A DNA stretch of 64,000 nucleotides from Planctomycetota bacterium (GTDB taxonomy: Bacteria > Planctomycetota > Phycisphaerae > UBA1845 > UTPLA1): positions 22,795 to 86,794 of the forward strand of contig JADJRI010000032.1 in NCBI GenBank assembly GCA_016712275.1, given 5' to 3'. The translations under genes were made by a program, and so were the position numbers. Positions 1 to 11,513 of the stretch are shown piece by piece (positions within the stretch are counted from its first letter, which is position 1; each line of letters starts with the position of its first letter). The notes beneath the pieces were generated by a model that worked only from the letters and a program-made list of their open reading frames with translations, did no database searches and was not told the DNA's origin.

Positions 1-3000
1 ACGATCGAGTTGGGCTGGAATCGCAGGGCTTTCAAGACGAACGTATCCTGCGGCGCGTTCAAGTCTTCTTGTATAGCCGGATGATTCGCAAACACCTTGT
101 AGAGTCCTGCTTCGTTGGGGAGCGGCGAGAAAGTAAACGAAAACTGTCCCTGAGCATTGGTATTCTGGGGTATCGGTATGACACGCCTTGAGCCCTGCAC
201 TCGAATTCTAAGGGAAACCGGTTTATCAGTTGCTGGTTCGCCGTTCGCCAAATAGGTCGCTTGTCCGGTGAGATTCACTGAAACCGGATGCCCATTGGAC
301 GCGGCGATGCCCTCGGTGAACGAGGTCTCAACTGTTGCAGTGTAGTCCGGCGAGCGCACATGCAAAGGGTGACTTGCAAAGTTATTAGAATCACCCGTTC
401 CTTCTTCGATTCCGTCTAGCGCATCAGCAACGACAAAGAGCCAGTAGTCGTTGGCAACGGCTGGCGCCTTAAGACGGGCGCTCCTCAGGTAGCTACCGTT
501 TGGTCACAAGGTCGTAGTTAGAGTCGGGCTAGCCAGTTCTACACCCGGTACATTGGGAAGCGGAAGGAAAACACTGCTTGACGACAAATAGATACGGTCT
601 ACCCATGTCCCGTTTGCGGTACCCGCTCCTAAGTTCTTTGTCGTCCAATAAAGAAAGAACTCTTCCGACGTGAACAAATCGCTCGAAGCAGCAATTTGCG
701 TTATCTGCAGATCTGGAAGTTGCAATTGCACGATTAGTGTCGGAGCGGCCGCCACTTTAGAGTTGTTCAGTTCGCCGCCCTGTCCCGGCTCTGCCACATG
801 TTGATCTGTATCCGTTACGACGACGAAATAGTAATTGCCGTTGTATCCTGCAGGAATTGTAACCTGTCATAGGCCACGGGAGGAGGGAGTATCGAAGTGA
901 CCTTCAGATCCGGAAATGGTGTAGCCGACAACTGAATAAGTTGACTAGCCATGACATTGTCGGCGATATTCGATTCGGCGAGCGTGCCGCTACTGTTGGT
1001 ACGCACCAGCAAATAGTATTGGCCCGATGCTGTGTAACTGACTGGCAATGTTACCAACGTCGCTCGGTCATAAACCTCACCAACAGCAAGCGGAATGTTT
1101 CCAAAGAGTGCGGGGGGCAGTGGCGTATCAACGCCGCTTTGGTACTCCTGGTCAGTTGAAAGAAAGACTTGATCCTGCCACGGGCTGAGGGCCGCAGAGT
1201 TTCCCTGGTTCTGGACTGACCAAGTAATGGACAGGGCGCTGCCAAAACTTCCCGTATTTGGTGTGCCGCCGATCTGAGTCACAACAAGATTCGGTCTCGG
1301 TGAAGGAACGAGCTGAGTCGAAGACTGACTAACACCTTCGTTGTTAGATTCGTTGCCCGGCTCGCTTACTGTGTTGAGGATGTCTGTTCGAACAATGATG
1401 AAGTAATCGCCGCCCGGAAGGTATGGAACGAGAATGTTTTCGTTGCGCGTGTAACTTGCCCCGTTTCCCGCGATCGGCCCAATCTGATTGAATTGCGCAA
1501 TCTGAACGTCGGTGCCGCCGGCGGCTGGCCTCAATAGGATCCGATCCGCCCAGCTGCCCAGTGCCTGCCCCGAACCTTGATTGATAACGGTCCACTCGAC
1601 AGCCATCAACTGCTCAGATTCAACCAGCGGAGGGACTGTGATGCCCCCGACAATTAGGTCGGGATTCAGACACGATGCGCAAACGGAAGCGCCTCTGGTG
1701 TTGTTATTCTCATTAAGCTCCTGAATTTGCCCGCCTGCGTCGACCTTCACAATAATCCAGAAATTACTGCCAGAAGGCGGCACGGGGAGCGTAAATGATT
1801 CCAATCGGCTCACAGACCCGCCAGCCTCAAGCGGACCAGAATAGCTAAAGGCTCCGACCTCAGTATCCCCATCAGGCGGCAGATCAAGAATCGGATCAGT
1901 AGAAAAGTAGAGTCGAGTTTGCCAGCTCCCCGATGCCTGTGTGTCGCCAAGATTGCTCTCGGTCCAGCTCACTTCAACTGTCGTACCGGGCTGGGCAGCG
2001 GGAGGAGGAGTTAGCGCCGTCACCTGAAGGTCTGGAAGCGGTGCGACATATACTTCGAGGCTGGCGATGTTATTGCTCGTATTGTCACCGGCGTTAGGCA
2101 CAATATTCGTAATCACCACGTAAACCGTATGATGGCCAAGAAAGCCGGTCGTCGACCAACCCATGGTTGCCGTTTGTTGTCCTTGGGAGGGAATCTGAAA
2201 ATTCTCGATTGTTCCGACATGAACACCACCGCCCCCCGGCAATCCATCAACATAAAATGAAACCTGGCAAGCTACCGGCACGACTCCGCTATTACGCACG
2301 GCGGCATGGATTGTTGCAAGCGTACCTGTAAACAATGCCCCTGGAAGAATAGAGATGTCTGACGAGTTGACAGAAACATCAAGTGAAGTGCTCACATTAA
2401 ACTGCACCGAGTCGGTTGCGCAGGACTGCTCAGTATTTGATGCGACTACATCGACATAATAGCTCTGGCCCAACTGGGCTCTGACGGAGTGAATGTCAAT
2501 GTTCCGTTAGCGGGGTTGCCTACTGTTGAGACGAGGCTCATGTTTTCGGGAAGATTCGCAGGCGATGTGCGAAGCTCAATGGTGGTAGAGGATTTGGATC
2601 GCTCGCGTAAAGGCTCAGGACAGACTGCTCGCCGACAGGACATTCACCACCTCAGGCAATTCGGTCAGGACGGGAGGCGGTGCGGTTCCAGGACAGTCGA
2701 ATGAAAAGCTCAAGCTTCCGATGAACACTCCGCTATCCACATACCGATCAAGACCATCCGCGATGACAATCCTGAGTTGGTGTGAGCCAGGCGTGAGTGG
2801 CGCGGTGACCACCACTGGCAACGTCAGGCCGTCATATTCAATCGGAAACTGGACTGGCGTTCCGCCCGGCACGCTCAGTCCCGAATTGTTCAGTGTGAGC
2901 GAGCCACCCGAAACCGTGATCGGACGCCCCTGCCCATCAAAGGCAATGTTGGAGCCGTCAAGGAAAACGCCGATTCCATCATTGTACTGAAGCCCCAGAA

Positions 3001-3592
3001 ATTCCGGATATTCATCGGAGCCGAAAACAAGTCTCAGTTCCATCGTGTCCACAAACGCATCAGTCGTGAATGAAACGATGATCCCGGATGCATCAAAAGT
3101 CGGATATCCAAGAAGTCCTTGAAGCTGAATGTCGCCAGGCTGGCCGGTGCTCCAACTCCAGGCGCCAAGCGTATTTTCCAACGGAGGGACAACACCGGAG
3201 CAAAGGAACACCCCATCCGGCAATTGAATCTGGGAACTGCCACTCGACCAGTTGAGTCCAGAGTAGATTGCGGTTGAGGATGGATGCCCAACATAGCTTA
3301 TTGAATCAACAGTGACCCCTGCCGGAATATTAGCAAATAATTGACTCTGGATTTGTTGTGTGTCAGAGATTGGGGAAAAGAATGATTCCGATCCACGAGT
3401 AAGTCCTACATGATCATACTCTTCAACCAAACGGCCACTCCGGGCTGGAATTCTCCTGGCCTCCTCTTTGGGCGCGACTCTTCCTGGACTCGGTCGTCCC
3501 GAAACCGTCTGTCGATCCGGGGGGCTGGATCGGGCCAGACCGAAGGCTCCTAAGACCAAGACTGCTATAGTGATGAATAGCTTCCTTCCCAT
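1..3592 (-). CDS. Secreted choice-of-anchor L / CARDB repeat protein (3' end outside window, frame-broken)
   Basis: Large exported protein of unknown role, probably cell-surface or extracellular. I start it at the ATG at 3592, because the following residues MGRKLFITIAVLVLGAFG form a good signal peptide; an ATG 39 codons upstream adds a poor N-terminus. The first ~320 residues match the choice-of-anchor L domain (acidic calcium-binding-like segment FGSDEYPEF). After that come at least four ~110-residue CARDB (adhesion, Ig-like) modules, each opening with PDLxVT and holding a WxxxNxG core. The reading frame changes near 2640, 2470, 870 and 505 while the CARDB pattern continues across each break, so this is one gene with sequence errors or a decayed gene. 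The frame is still open at base 1, so the C-terminus is missing. Family assignment is from pattern recognition; function is inferred only as adhesion or matrix. Confidence 0.75.
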
Positions 3593-3925
3593 CGACAAAC
3601 CTCGCACTATCTCATGATCAACATTGGAGATGCATGAGTCACAAAATGTAGCTGGTTCAATTCCGTCCGATTCGCCAAGATTTCGTTGTCGACTAACGGC
3701 CCATCTCATCTCAATGGGGCTCGACTCAATTCATGTTGTTCAGCAGGCGTAAACGCCTGAATTGGATATTCTTCGGCCTCTCCCATTCCCAAGGATAGCC
3801 AGGCTCCCAGCTCATACCAAATGCAAGATAGAGTTGAGTATGATTCTGAGGTCATGCGAACGTGCTCTTTCTTCACGGTAAGTTCGCGCATGTCCCGTCA
3901 CCAACGCGGGATTGCGAGCGCATGC
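3593..3925. other. Intergenic region, 333 bp, with a short hairpin
   Basis: I see no convincing gene here. The only structure is a hairpin at 3744-3759 (CAGGCG, loop TAAA, CGCCTG) lying about 170 nt downstream of the minus-strand dockerin gene that ends at 3926. It lacks a T-run, so a terminator role is unproven. The region must also carry the promoter of the gene starting at 3592. Confidence 0.4.
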
Positions 3926-6337
3926 CTAGGGCTGTGTCAATAACTCGTCAACAAAAAATGAAATATCCATACCGTCAATCGCGCCGTCTTGATTCATATC
4001 TGCAACCAGGATATGGCAACCGGGTGCGCCGACGCAAACGAGTCGCTATCAACCAGCGCCTCCGCAAAATAGGTAACGTCAGCCATATCAAGAATGCGAT
4101 CGCAGTTACAATCGCCGGGACGCTCACGCATGACGACCCCTCCATTGAGATTCATCATGTTGCGGCCGCCGCCGATCAGATCATCGAGATCGATCCACTG
4201 TCCGATCTCGTCACGGAAATAAACCTTCAGGCCGTGCGTAATTAACGTTGAACCATTCGCGACTACGTAGCCTTCGAGTCCAGCAATGCCGAACAAATAA
4301 AGCGCCTCAGGCTGCGCGTTCTCTCCACGATTTCCGTTATCAACACCGTCGAGAAGCTCGACCGTCGTAGGATGATCCAATTCACCGATAAGCAGTTGCG
4401 CCAAACCAAAGTTGCCCTCGTTGCCGGGATCCGTCGGCCCGAAATCAACCCCGGCCACTTCAAGCTGCTGATTCCCCTGGCCGTTAAGTTGCAGAATAGC
4501 CTCATGAGCAACATGTTGCGTTTCATTGGACAAATGATTGACGAAGTCGCCTCCAATGGAAAGCGAAGCGCCGCTGGCCAGAAGTAGCGATCCGGCGTTC
4601 AACTCAAAATCACCCTCGATACTGATTGTTGAAATAGAATCCAATACTTCGATCAAGGTCACTTCACTCGTTGACATGGAGTCTGCCGTAATGCTTCCTC
4701 CATCACGCGCTATGAATCTGGCAAGGGCCGCACCCGTAATCGATTGGAAAGCGCCGAGTCGAAGCGCTCCAGAGGTCTCTGCGATAAAGTCGATTCGATC
4801 TTCGATCTGTGCCGGCGTTATCAGCGACTGCAAGCCTGATAGGTCCAGCAAAGCGCCGTCACCGGCGACGACCGTGTGAAACTGAGCGGCACCATCCTCG
4901 TCATCCCATCCATCGTCGAACGACTCGAGGGAGGACAGGTCAAGAATGGTCCCGCCGCCAGAAGCAGAGAACAATTCACTGTTGTACGGTGCGCCACGGC
5001 CCACGTAGTTGGTCGCCGAAAAGCGAAGGGCGCCACTGTCCGTCACCCGCAGCTGCGCCGCGTCCCCGATGAAACTGGCGACCGGCGTTTGACACATGAA
5101 CGTCGCGTTTCCGACCTCTAGGAGGCCGCCAATATTTGCCGCGTTTCGAACCAACAGGACACGCCCCGGATCGAGAATCAGATTGGCGCCAGGGGCTAGG
5201 GTCAGATCAGTCACGGTACCAAACCCGGACCAATCATCGTGAACGGTAAAGCCGGTCGGAATGGTCACATTGAATTCGTTAAACGCATTGTTGATCGGAA
5301 CCTGCGAAGACGGATTCCAGTTACCTGGATTGCTGTAAGACTCCGTGCCGGACAGACCCGTCCAGATCACGTAAACAAGGCCTGACGTTTCAAGGTAGTT
5401 GAGTAGAGACACCTCGCGGGAGATTGCATCCGTTGCGCTCGTTGAAGTGAGGTTATTGAAAACTGAGACTTCACGCGAATTCGCGTCAGTGGCGGAATTC
5501 AACGAAAGATGATTAAAGAGAGACACCTCGCGAGAGATCGCATCTGTCGGAATAGTGGAAGCGAAGTTGTTGTAAATCGACACCTCGCGAGAGATCGCAT
5601 CTGTCGGAGGATCGGAGGAAATGCCCTCTATTAAGGATGCATTATCCCACCAGATCGGCCCCTTCGACGGTGCGCTTGTCAGGCACGAAACCGTAAGCGG
5701 CTTTCCGATTACGCTGCCCGTATTGGGGGCAAAGTAGTAAATGGTCACGGTGGTCCATTGGTTAATCGGCACGAGGGTGTCAGGGACAAAGCCGTTCCAT
5801 CCGGCCGAGCCGACGGTAATTTCACCCAGAAGTATAGCACCGGGTTCAAAATCGTCAGGATTCGCGACTGAAGGACGGCCCGCCCACAGTTGAAACTTCC
5901 CCCCCTTGGAAGCACCGCCCATACCAACGTCGATCGTTGCTTTGTATGAATAATTCGGCGATACACTAATTGATGAGACTTGGCTCAGTCGGGTCTCCCA
6001 ATTATTGATAAAGGCGTACTGCGACGTGCCCGATCCCGAGAAGTCAATTCGCCGAAGCCCTGCATCCCGAACGCCCCCGCTGTAACTGTTAATCCAACTC
6101 GGAATTGAATGGATGAACGACTCAAATCCTGGAACTGCTTCGCCTTCAACGAGCAGCTTGCTCTGCCCTGGTCCTACTTGCGATTGCCCAGGAAGAAGGA
6201 TTGCCGGCGCTTCGAAATCTCCGTTCACCAGTACGTTTGCGAGTACCCGTGGCGTAGCAAGAAGCATGACTACGCCGGTAAGCGAGACATTCCATACGAA
6301 AGAAGGGGGGGTTGCCTGAGTACGGTCGCCTACGCAT
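3926..6337 (-). CDS. Secreted dockerin-type protein with DAISREVS repeats
   Basis: Exported protein of about 800 residues, unknown function. The longest uninterrupted frame begins at 6267, but it starts inside a hydrophobic stretch. Moving through the C7/G7 homopolymer near 6306-6312 restores a basic n-region (MRRRPYSG, ATG at 6337, GAGG six bases upstream) joined to an h-region ending PRVLA, a complete signal peptide. Domains in order: a ~200-residue beta-sandwich resembling carbohydrate-binding or NVNGDFE anchor domains, four ~21-residue repeats around DAISREVS (5395-5625), a ~350-residue beta-helix-like region, and a C-terminal dockerin pair (GDCNCDRILDMADV, then MNQDGAIDGMDIS). The second dockerin repeat is reached only after a frame change near 4022; the stop is then at 3926. 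Secretion and calcium binding of the dockerin are inferred from motif. Confidence 0.72.
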
Positions 6338-6602
6338 CTGCATCCTCAAGATAATGAGCAGTAGTGAAAGCGTCGAGAAAGCGAAAATCCCGATGAGATG
6401 GACGCAGTTGTTCCGCTGCTCCGCCACACTGCGCTGCCGACTGGCTCGGCGAATAAACCACTCCTATTTGAGACACCTCCACGACGCATTGCGTAATCCT
6501 CTCGGTCCAAATGGGCCGTCTCATGGACAGTTCCGACACGGTTGCGCCATGCAATTGAGTCATAATTTATGGGCATAGCGACTCAAGATGGTCATTCCAT
6601 CA

Positions 6603-7874
6603 TCATGGGGGCGGCGCGACAGCACGAGCTTGCACAACTGAAAACCCATTTCCGAACTGAACCTGAGCTTCCCAAGTCGAATAAGACTCATCGCCCGAGA
6701 CCAAGATTGCATCTGTATAGAAGGCCACACCCGAAAGAGGCACGGTTCGAACTTGAACGGCCCATTCCAGCGGCATGTTAGTTGCTTCTACCACGATAGA
6801 CGTCATCTCGGGATTCGATAATTGCATGTCGGCGGGAAAGTTCGAACTTGCACGCGGATCGCCCGGAGCGGCCAAGCTGCTAATACTCATGATTTGCAAG
6901 GACGGTGACAGCGGTTCGGCCCATAGTTGTGCAGTCGCCCCTACAAAATCTTGACTTGCCACTGGATCACCCAAGTCTGTCATCGAATTCAGATTGGTCT
7001 CTATTCGTATCCGCCCAGTGCCGCCACCCGATGCACCCCCTATGGCCCTAAGAGTTCCGGACCCACTCATTGAATCAGAGATAATTCGCAGCGCGCCGCC
7101 CGAGCCGCCCGGGCCTTGTACACCGCAGCCAGATGTGCCACTGCCTCCATTCGCCTGAAGTGTGCCGGCAACAACGATTGAGCCTTGACATGCAATCAGT
7201 ATGGCGCCGCCACCGGCGCCGGGCTGAAAGTACGCACTACCCGGTGTGTTGCATGGGACGGCTCCCCAGCTTACATATCTTCGAGATCCGCCACTCCCGC
7301 CTATAAGCGGGATTATTCTGGGATTACCGTACGCGGGCCCGGACAGATTGCTTCCTAAGCTGCCGTAGCTTCCAGCGCCGGCACTAGTGTCATTCGTAGC
7401 GGTAGTAATAGTTCCACCGCCGGGACCAAATCCTCCACTTCCAATGTCCGTAGAATTTACGCGAGGCCGACCGCTTCGAAACCCGCCTGGGCCGGGTTCG
7501 GAAAGACCGAGTGCATTGCCGGCGGCACCATTCAAACTAAGAGTACCGTTGATCGTAACGCTGCCAGAGACCAGCCACACCACCGGCGCCCGAGACGGGT
7601 GATTCTTAAAAGTCACCGTCACATTGCTGGGAATGTTTACGCTGGAATATCTGAATACGACGGCCCATTTTTCGGGATCATACACCCCCAGTACCGGTGA
7701 ACCGTTCGCCCCATTCCAGGTCCCCGTGGATGCCAGTGAAAGATCAACCTGCGAATTGGCAACAGGATTGAATACTCCATCGGACCCATTCGCACCCGGT
7801 ACGATGATGTCCCCCATCGCAAGACGGGTCGCTGCTAGCGTGATCACCACGATCATTGATTGCCCGAAAATCAT
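6603..7874 (-). CDS. Secreted glycine-rich protein
   Basis: 423-residue intact exported protein. An N-terminal signal peptide (MIFGQSMIVVITLAATRLAMG) follows a good ribosome site, GAGGTGA five bases from the ATG at 7874. Residues ~90-290 form a low-complexity Gly/Ser-rich beta region with repeated GGxGGxG runs, similar in flavour to the right-handed beta-helix parts of planctomycete surface proteins. The last ~120 residues are more ordinary. No catalytic motif or dockerin is visible. It sits just upstream of the dockerin protein on the same strand but with a ~265-nt gap, so it is probably a separate transcription unit. Function unknown; a structural or envelope role is inference. Confidence 0.7.
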   Translation of the reverse strand: MIFGQSMIVVITLAATRLAMGDIIVPGANGSDGVFNPVANSQVDLSLASTGTWNGANGSPVLGVYDPEKWAVVFRYSSVNIPSNVTVTFKNHPSRAPVVWLVSGSVTINGTLSLNGAAGNALGLSEPGPGGFRSGRPRVNSTDIGSGGFGPGGGTITTATNDTSAGAGSYGSLGSNLSGPAYGNPRIIPLIGGSGGSRRYVSWGAVPCNTPGSAYFQPGAGGGAILIACQGSIVVAGTLQANGGSGTSGCGVQGPGGSGGALRIISDSMSGSGTLRAIGGASGGGTGRIRIETNLNSMTDLGDPVASQDFVGATAQLWAEPLSPSLQIMSISSLAAPGDPRASSNFPADMQLSNPEMTSIVVEATNMPLEWAVQVRTVPLSGVAFYTDAILVSGDESYSTWEAQVQFGNGFSVVQARAVAPPP

Positions 7875-7989
7875 GTGCTCACCTCATTCAATCAACAGAA
7901 TCTGCGCGATTCCTTCGTGCCACTTGAAACAAAGTACGGCCCCAGATAGCATCACTCTACCTTCGAAAGGCATCAAGTTTCTATCATCC

Positions 7990-8355
7990 CTAGGGATGAG
8001 ACCGACGAGATTTCTTGATTCGTCCAACTCCGCTTTTCCGCGTTAAGAGCTGATGATCGTGTACGATTCTGAGGATCAGCTCCGTTCGGTTGCGACAGCC
8101 GAATTTGCGATAGACCGATCGCAAATGGCTTCTGAGCGTCGGCCGCGCGACGCGGAGTTGCGCCTGGATCGCGGCATACCCCGCAGCACGGCACAACATG
8201 GCTGCCACCTGTGATTCCCGCTGCGTCAATTCGAATGCACCGGCGATCCGTTCCCAATCCGCCCGCCGCAGAAGCGGAGGAAAGGGCAGGTTGTCGTCGG
8301 CCGCGCGCTGATTGGTCATGCCCGCTTTCCACTGCCAATTCACTTCGAGCCGCAT
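7990..8355 (-). CDS. LuxR-type helix-turn-helix regulator
   Basis: 121-residue DNA-binding protein. The central segment is a LuxR/GerE HTH: the LTQRESQVAAML turn, then an unusually alanine-rich second helix, then RSVYRKFGCRNRTEL as the end of the recognition and fourth helices. There is no receiver or ligand domain, so this is a stand-alone HTH rather than a full response regulator. The ~40 residues before the HTH carry no recognised domain. The start is uncertain: an AGGA lies only three bases from the ATG at 8355. It is transcribed toward the glycine-rich secreted protein (116 nt downstream) and may regulate it, though nothing in the sequence proves that. Confidence 0.7.
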   Translation of the reverse strand: MRLEVNWQWKAGMTNQRAADDNLPFPPLLRRADWERIAGAFELTQRESQVAAMLCRAAGYAAIQAQLRVARPTLRSHLRSVYRKFGCRNRTELILRIVHDHQLLTRKSGVGRIKKSRRSHP

Positions 8356-8652
8356 GTTCCTGGGCCAATTTGGCTGTTGCCTATGTGAGGCGACTCTCTG
8401 AACGAAGCCACAACGCGTACCACGTCATCTACCAATGGCGAAGGTGGCGATGGAGCAGCGCAACGAATTCTTCAAATTCTGGAAGATTGGTGGCGACGCC
8501 ACGGATTCCCCCGATCGGCCCATCACGCAAACGTGGTGGAAATGACTTGTGAGGCCGGTGATGCAAAAGTCGAAATTCCACAGCCGGGGGCGGCTGTGCC
8601 ACTCCTAACTTTACCAATACACAGAATTCGAACTTGTTTGATTTCTTGGAGG
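8356..8652. repeat. Intergenic region with CACAGCCG/CGGCTGTG palindrome
   Basis: No gene is supported here. At 8579-8598 there is a perfect 8-bp hairpin, CACAGCCG, loop GGGG, CGGCTGTG. It resembles short dispersed GC palindromes common between planctomycete genes, but I see only one copy in this window, so calling it a repeat rests on memory of similar genomes. Confidence 0.4.
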
Positions 8653-8697
8653 AAAAAAGCGCGAAGCGGTTTGGTCAATTGCGAATTCTCGCGCTTT
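8653..8697 (-). terminator. Rho-independent terminator after the Ser/Thr kinase
   Basis: Read on the minus strand, AAAGCGCGA (8697-8689) pairs with TCGCGCTTT (8664-8656) across a ~24-nt loop and runs into TTTTTT at 8658-8653. It begins 15 nt after the kinase stop codon at 8713, which is the right place for a transcript end. Confidence 0.7.
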
Positions 8698-8712
8698 GTG
8701 AGGCCGCCATCA

Positions 8713-11400
8713 TCAAGGCTCGACGCCTTCGTTCGCGGTCGCCGCAGGAAAACTGTCCAGCGACCTACGAATCAAATTCGCCAGCTCCGATCGTTCCGAA
8801 GTCATGGTCAGCGCCGATTCAAACCAATGCCGGGAATCGGTATAATCGCCAAGTGACGCCAGCGCGGTCGCGGCGGAATAGATCACCCACGGATCTCGAT
8901 CGCCAATCTCCTCGAACGCCTCACGCGCCCAACGGCGAGCCTCATCGCGAATCTCGTCAGATGAATCGCGCCGCGCAAGCAGACATGCGTATCGAGCTTT
9001 GTCGCGCGGCGAAGCCCCGGGATTCCTGGCCCGGCTCTCATAGAGTTGAAATCGCTCATCATCAAACGCCAGAATGGCTGACCGATCATTCTCTGTTTCG
9101 GCAAGCTCTGTGCCATAGGTCAGCGCCGCTTCATAAGCCGTCGCGCCATCCTGCGTCGGCGACATACGATATGAAGCACGAACCAATCGCAATTGCGCCT
9201 CCACGGCCTGATGACACATTTTTGGATCATTGAGTCGCTTGGCGACCAGGTATCTTTTGAATTCAACCTCTCGACGAAGCCGGCCAGGTATTTCGCTGGA
9301 CGGCTCAATGCGCTCAACGTGTTCGGCGATGTTCTCCGCGATTCGCAAGTAGTCCGGAAGCGGCCGACTCGGCTCCAATCCCGCCGGCGGGCACGCCAAC
9401 TTCAGCGTAGCGCCCGCGTAGTACTCCGAAGCAGAGCGACTATTTGGATCAAGCTTATACAGCGCCTCTGCATAATCGAACGATTTTTGATAGTTGCCGT
9501 AGGCCGAGATGGCATCTCCTCTTGCAACGGCCAAGTCGCCTTGCATCCAATATCCCGATCGCCAGGCGGACATCGTCCTTGGCGCATCGGGCTCGGCCGA
9601 CTCGAGCGTGGCGCAAACGCCAAGTCGCAATTGAATTAATCTCTCTGCTTCGTCGAGCCGCAGTGTTTGAATGGCTAGGAATGCCAGCCGTTCATAGCTC
9701 CACCCGAGATCGTCGAGCCAATCGATGCGATCAGGTCGTGCATCCACGACCTCCTTTTGAATCTCAAGCGCGCTTTCATACCACCGTAGGCTGGTCGCGA
9801 GCCCCGGCTCATGTCGATGAAGATCGCCGATGAGGATTTGATCGATCGACAGTTTTGCACGAGCTCCAATGTCGCTGGGATTCCGTTCGAGAATCCGCTT
9901 ACGCCATTGGAGGGCCTCGTGTCTTCGGCGAAGTGCATCCTCATTCCGGCCCTCGTCCCGATCGATATTGCCCAAGTATTGCAATACGTTTGCGTAAGTC
10001 TCCCACAGCCGAATGTCATCCGGACTCTGTTGGAGCAGCATGTCCAATTGCTGCTGCACACGAGCCAGTAGATTCTTGCGAACTTCAAATGTGCCGGAGA
10101 TCGAGTCGAGATTCCTCGCCAAATCGGCCGCGAAGAATCCTGACATGTCCGCCAGTTGATTCAGCGAGTCTTTTGCGCGTCGAAAACCGTACCAACCCAT
10201 CAGTCCACCGACGATAACAGCCAGCACCGCAATACATCCGGCGATGAAGACGCCACGCCGCCGACGCGCAAACTTTCCAGCGACGTACAACAGACTGGGT
10301 TCGCGGGCATGAATCGGACGATGTTCCAGAAAACACTTCAGATCTTCTGCCAATTGGCCGGCGGACGAATATCGCCGAACAGTATCTTTTTCCAACGCCT
10401 TCAGAATAATGGTGTCGATGTCACCTGCGAGATTTGGATTGTGGTGACTGGGTCGGGGCGGAGATGTATGCTCAATGTCGGCCAGTATCTGGGGCAGCGT
10501 CCGGCCGGATGTCTTGAAGGGGAGGGATCGAGTCAGGAGCTGGTACAACAGCACGCCCAGCGCATAGACATCGATGCTGACGCCGCTCTCGCCATGCAAC
10601 TGCTCAGGGCTCATGTAAGCCAGTGTTCCAAGAAGTTGTCCCGGCTCGGTCGCCAACGTCAAGGGCCTAGGGTTCCCTTCAAAGAGGCGCGCGATGCCGA
10701 AGTCCAGTACTTTCGGCTGCATGCCATCATCGCCATTCTCCACAATGACGTTTTCGGGTTTCAAGTCACGATGGATGACACCCTGGCCGTGGGCATACTC
10801 CATCGCGCTGCAGAGTTTCAAGAAAACAGAAATGCGATCCTTGATGGACATCGCATCGTCTGCCATTAGAACGCCGAGTGGTGTTCCGCGGATGAGTTCC
10901 ATGACCAGGTATGGCCGAGCAACCGGCGCTGCGTGATCGGTCCCTGCATCATATATTTGCGCGATGCCGGGATGGTGCAACCGAGCCAGGGCACGACCTT
11001 CCCGCTCGAATCGCTTGACCGCCTCCTCAGAAATTTGCCCCGTGACCATTACCTTAATTGCCACTTCGCGCTGGGGGTTGGCTTGTTCGGCGCGATAAAC
11101 GACACCCATGGCACCCTGTCCGATTGTTTCAATCAAGCGATAGCGACCGATGGATTCAGGCATCCGCAGATCCGGCGGCGTCGAGTGCTGCCCAAAATCG
11201 CGAAGCAACGATGGGGCCAAAAAGGGCCTGTCGAGCAGTTCCCAATCGGGGTGATCGTGGGAAAGAAGTGATTCAACATGGGTTCTCAGTTCGAGATCAC
11301 TGCCGCAGTGACGCTCAATTGCAGCGCGACGATCGTCCGACGACAGCTCGACGACACCCTGGAAGATTGCAATGGCCTTTTTGTATTGAGCGATATTCAT
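8713..11400 (-). CDS. Membrane Ser/Thr protein kinase with C-terminal helical repeats
   Basis: 895-residue intact Hanks-type kinase. After an ~85-residue helical leader, the kinase domain runs from about residue 85 to 350, with the glycine loop GQGAMG near 94-99, the VAIK lysine near 116, the catalytic loop HRDLKPEN at ~210-217 and DFG at ~233-235, so it should be active. A transmembrane segment lies at about 390-415, after an arginine-rich stop. The remaining ~470 residues are alpha-helical TPR-like repeats, presumably outside the membrane. It follows the ECF sigma factor gene (ends 11514) by 113 nt on the same strand. Kinases paired with ECF sigma factors of this type are common in Planctomycetota, and phosphorylation of the sigma factor is a reasonable inference. 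A hairpin terminator follows the stop. Confidence 0.93.
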   Translation of the reverse strand: MNIAQYKKAIAIFQGVVELSSDDRRAAIERHCGSDLELRTHVESLLSHDHPDWELLDRPFLAPSLLRDFGQHSTPPDLRMPESIGRYRLIETIGQGAMGVVYRAEQANPQREVAIKVMVTGQISEEAVKRFEREGRALARLHHPGIAQIYDAGTDHAAPVARPYLVMELIRGTPLGVLMADDAMSIKDRISVFLKLCSAMEYAHGQGVIHRDLKPENVIVENGDDGMQPKVLDFGIARLFEGNPRPLTLATEPGQLLGTLAYMSPEQLHGESGVSIDVYALGVLLYQLLTRSLPFKTSGRTLPQILADIEHTSPPRPSHHNPNLAGDIDTIILKALEKDTVRRYSSAGQLAEDLKCFLEHRPIHAREPSLLYVAGKFARRRRGVFIAGCIAVLAVIVGGLMGWYGFRRAKDSLNQLADMSGFFAADLARNLDSISGTFEVRKNLLARVQQQLDMLLQQSPDDIRLWETYANVLQYLGNIDRDEGRNEDALRRRHEALQWRKRILERNPSDIGARAKLSIDQILIGDLHRHEPGLATSLRWYESALEIQKEVVDARPDRIDWLDDLGWSYERLAFLAIQTLRLDEAERLIQLRLGVCATLESAEPDAPRTMSAWRSGYWMQGDLAVARGDAISAYGNYQKSFDYAEALYKLDPNSRSASEYYAGATLKLACPPAGLEPSRPLPDYLRIAENIAEHVERIEPSSEIPGRLRREVEFKRYLVAKRLNDPKMCHQAVEAQLRLVRASYRMSPTQDGATAYEAALTYGTELAETENDRSAILAFDDERFQLYESRARNPGASPRDKARYACLLARRDSSDEIRDEARRWAREAFEEIGDRDPWVIYSAATALASLGDYTDSRHWFESALTMTSERSELANLIRRSLDSFPAATANEGVEP

Positions 11401-11513
11401 GGTTGGCCGTGTTCGATGTTGGATTCGGCCGGCAAATGCCGAAAACCCTCCGAATCAAACGAGTGGGCATGTCTTGCTTGCTCGCCGCCTGTGTTTAAGT
11501 CCGGCGAGGCCTT

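Noticed and set aside
3706..3891. 61-residue minus-strand frame between the first two secreted genes
   Set aside because: No motif, no ribosome site, and it spans the hairpin at 3744-3759.
7973..8368. 131-residue frame overlapping the LuxR-type gene
   Set aside because: Same strand, different frame, Ala/Arg-rich; the overlapping frame has a clear HTH.
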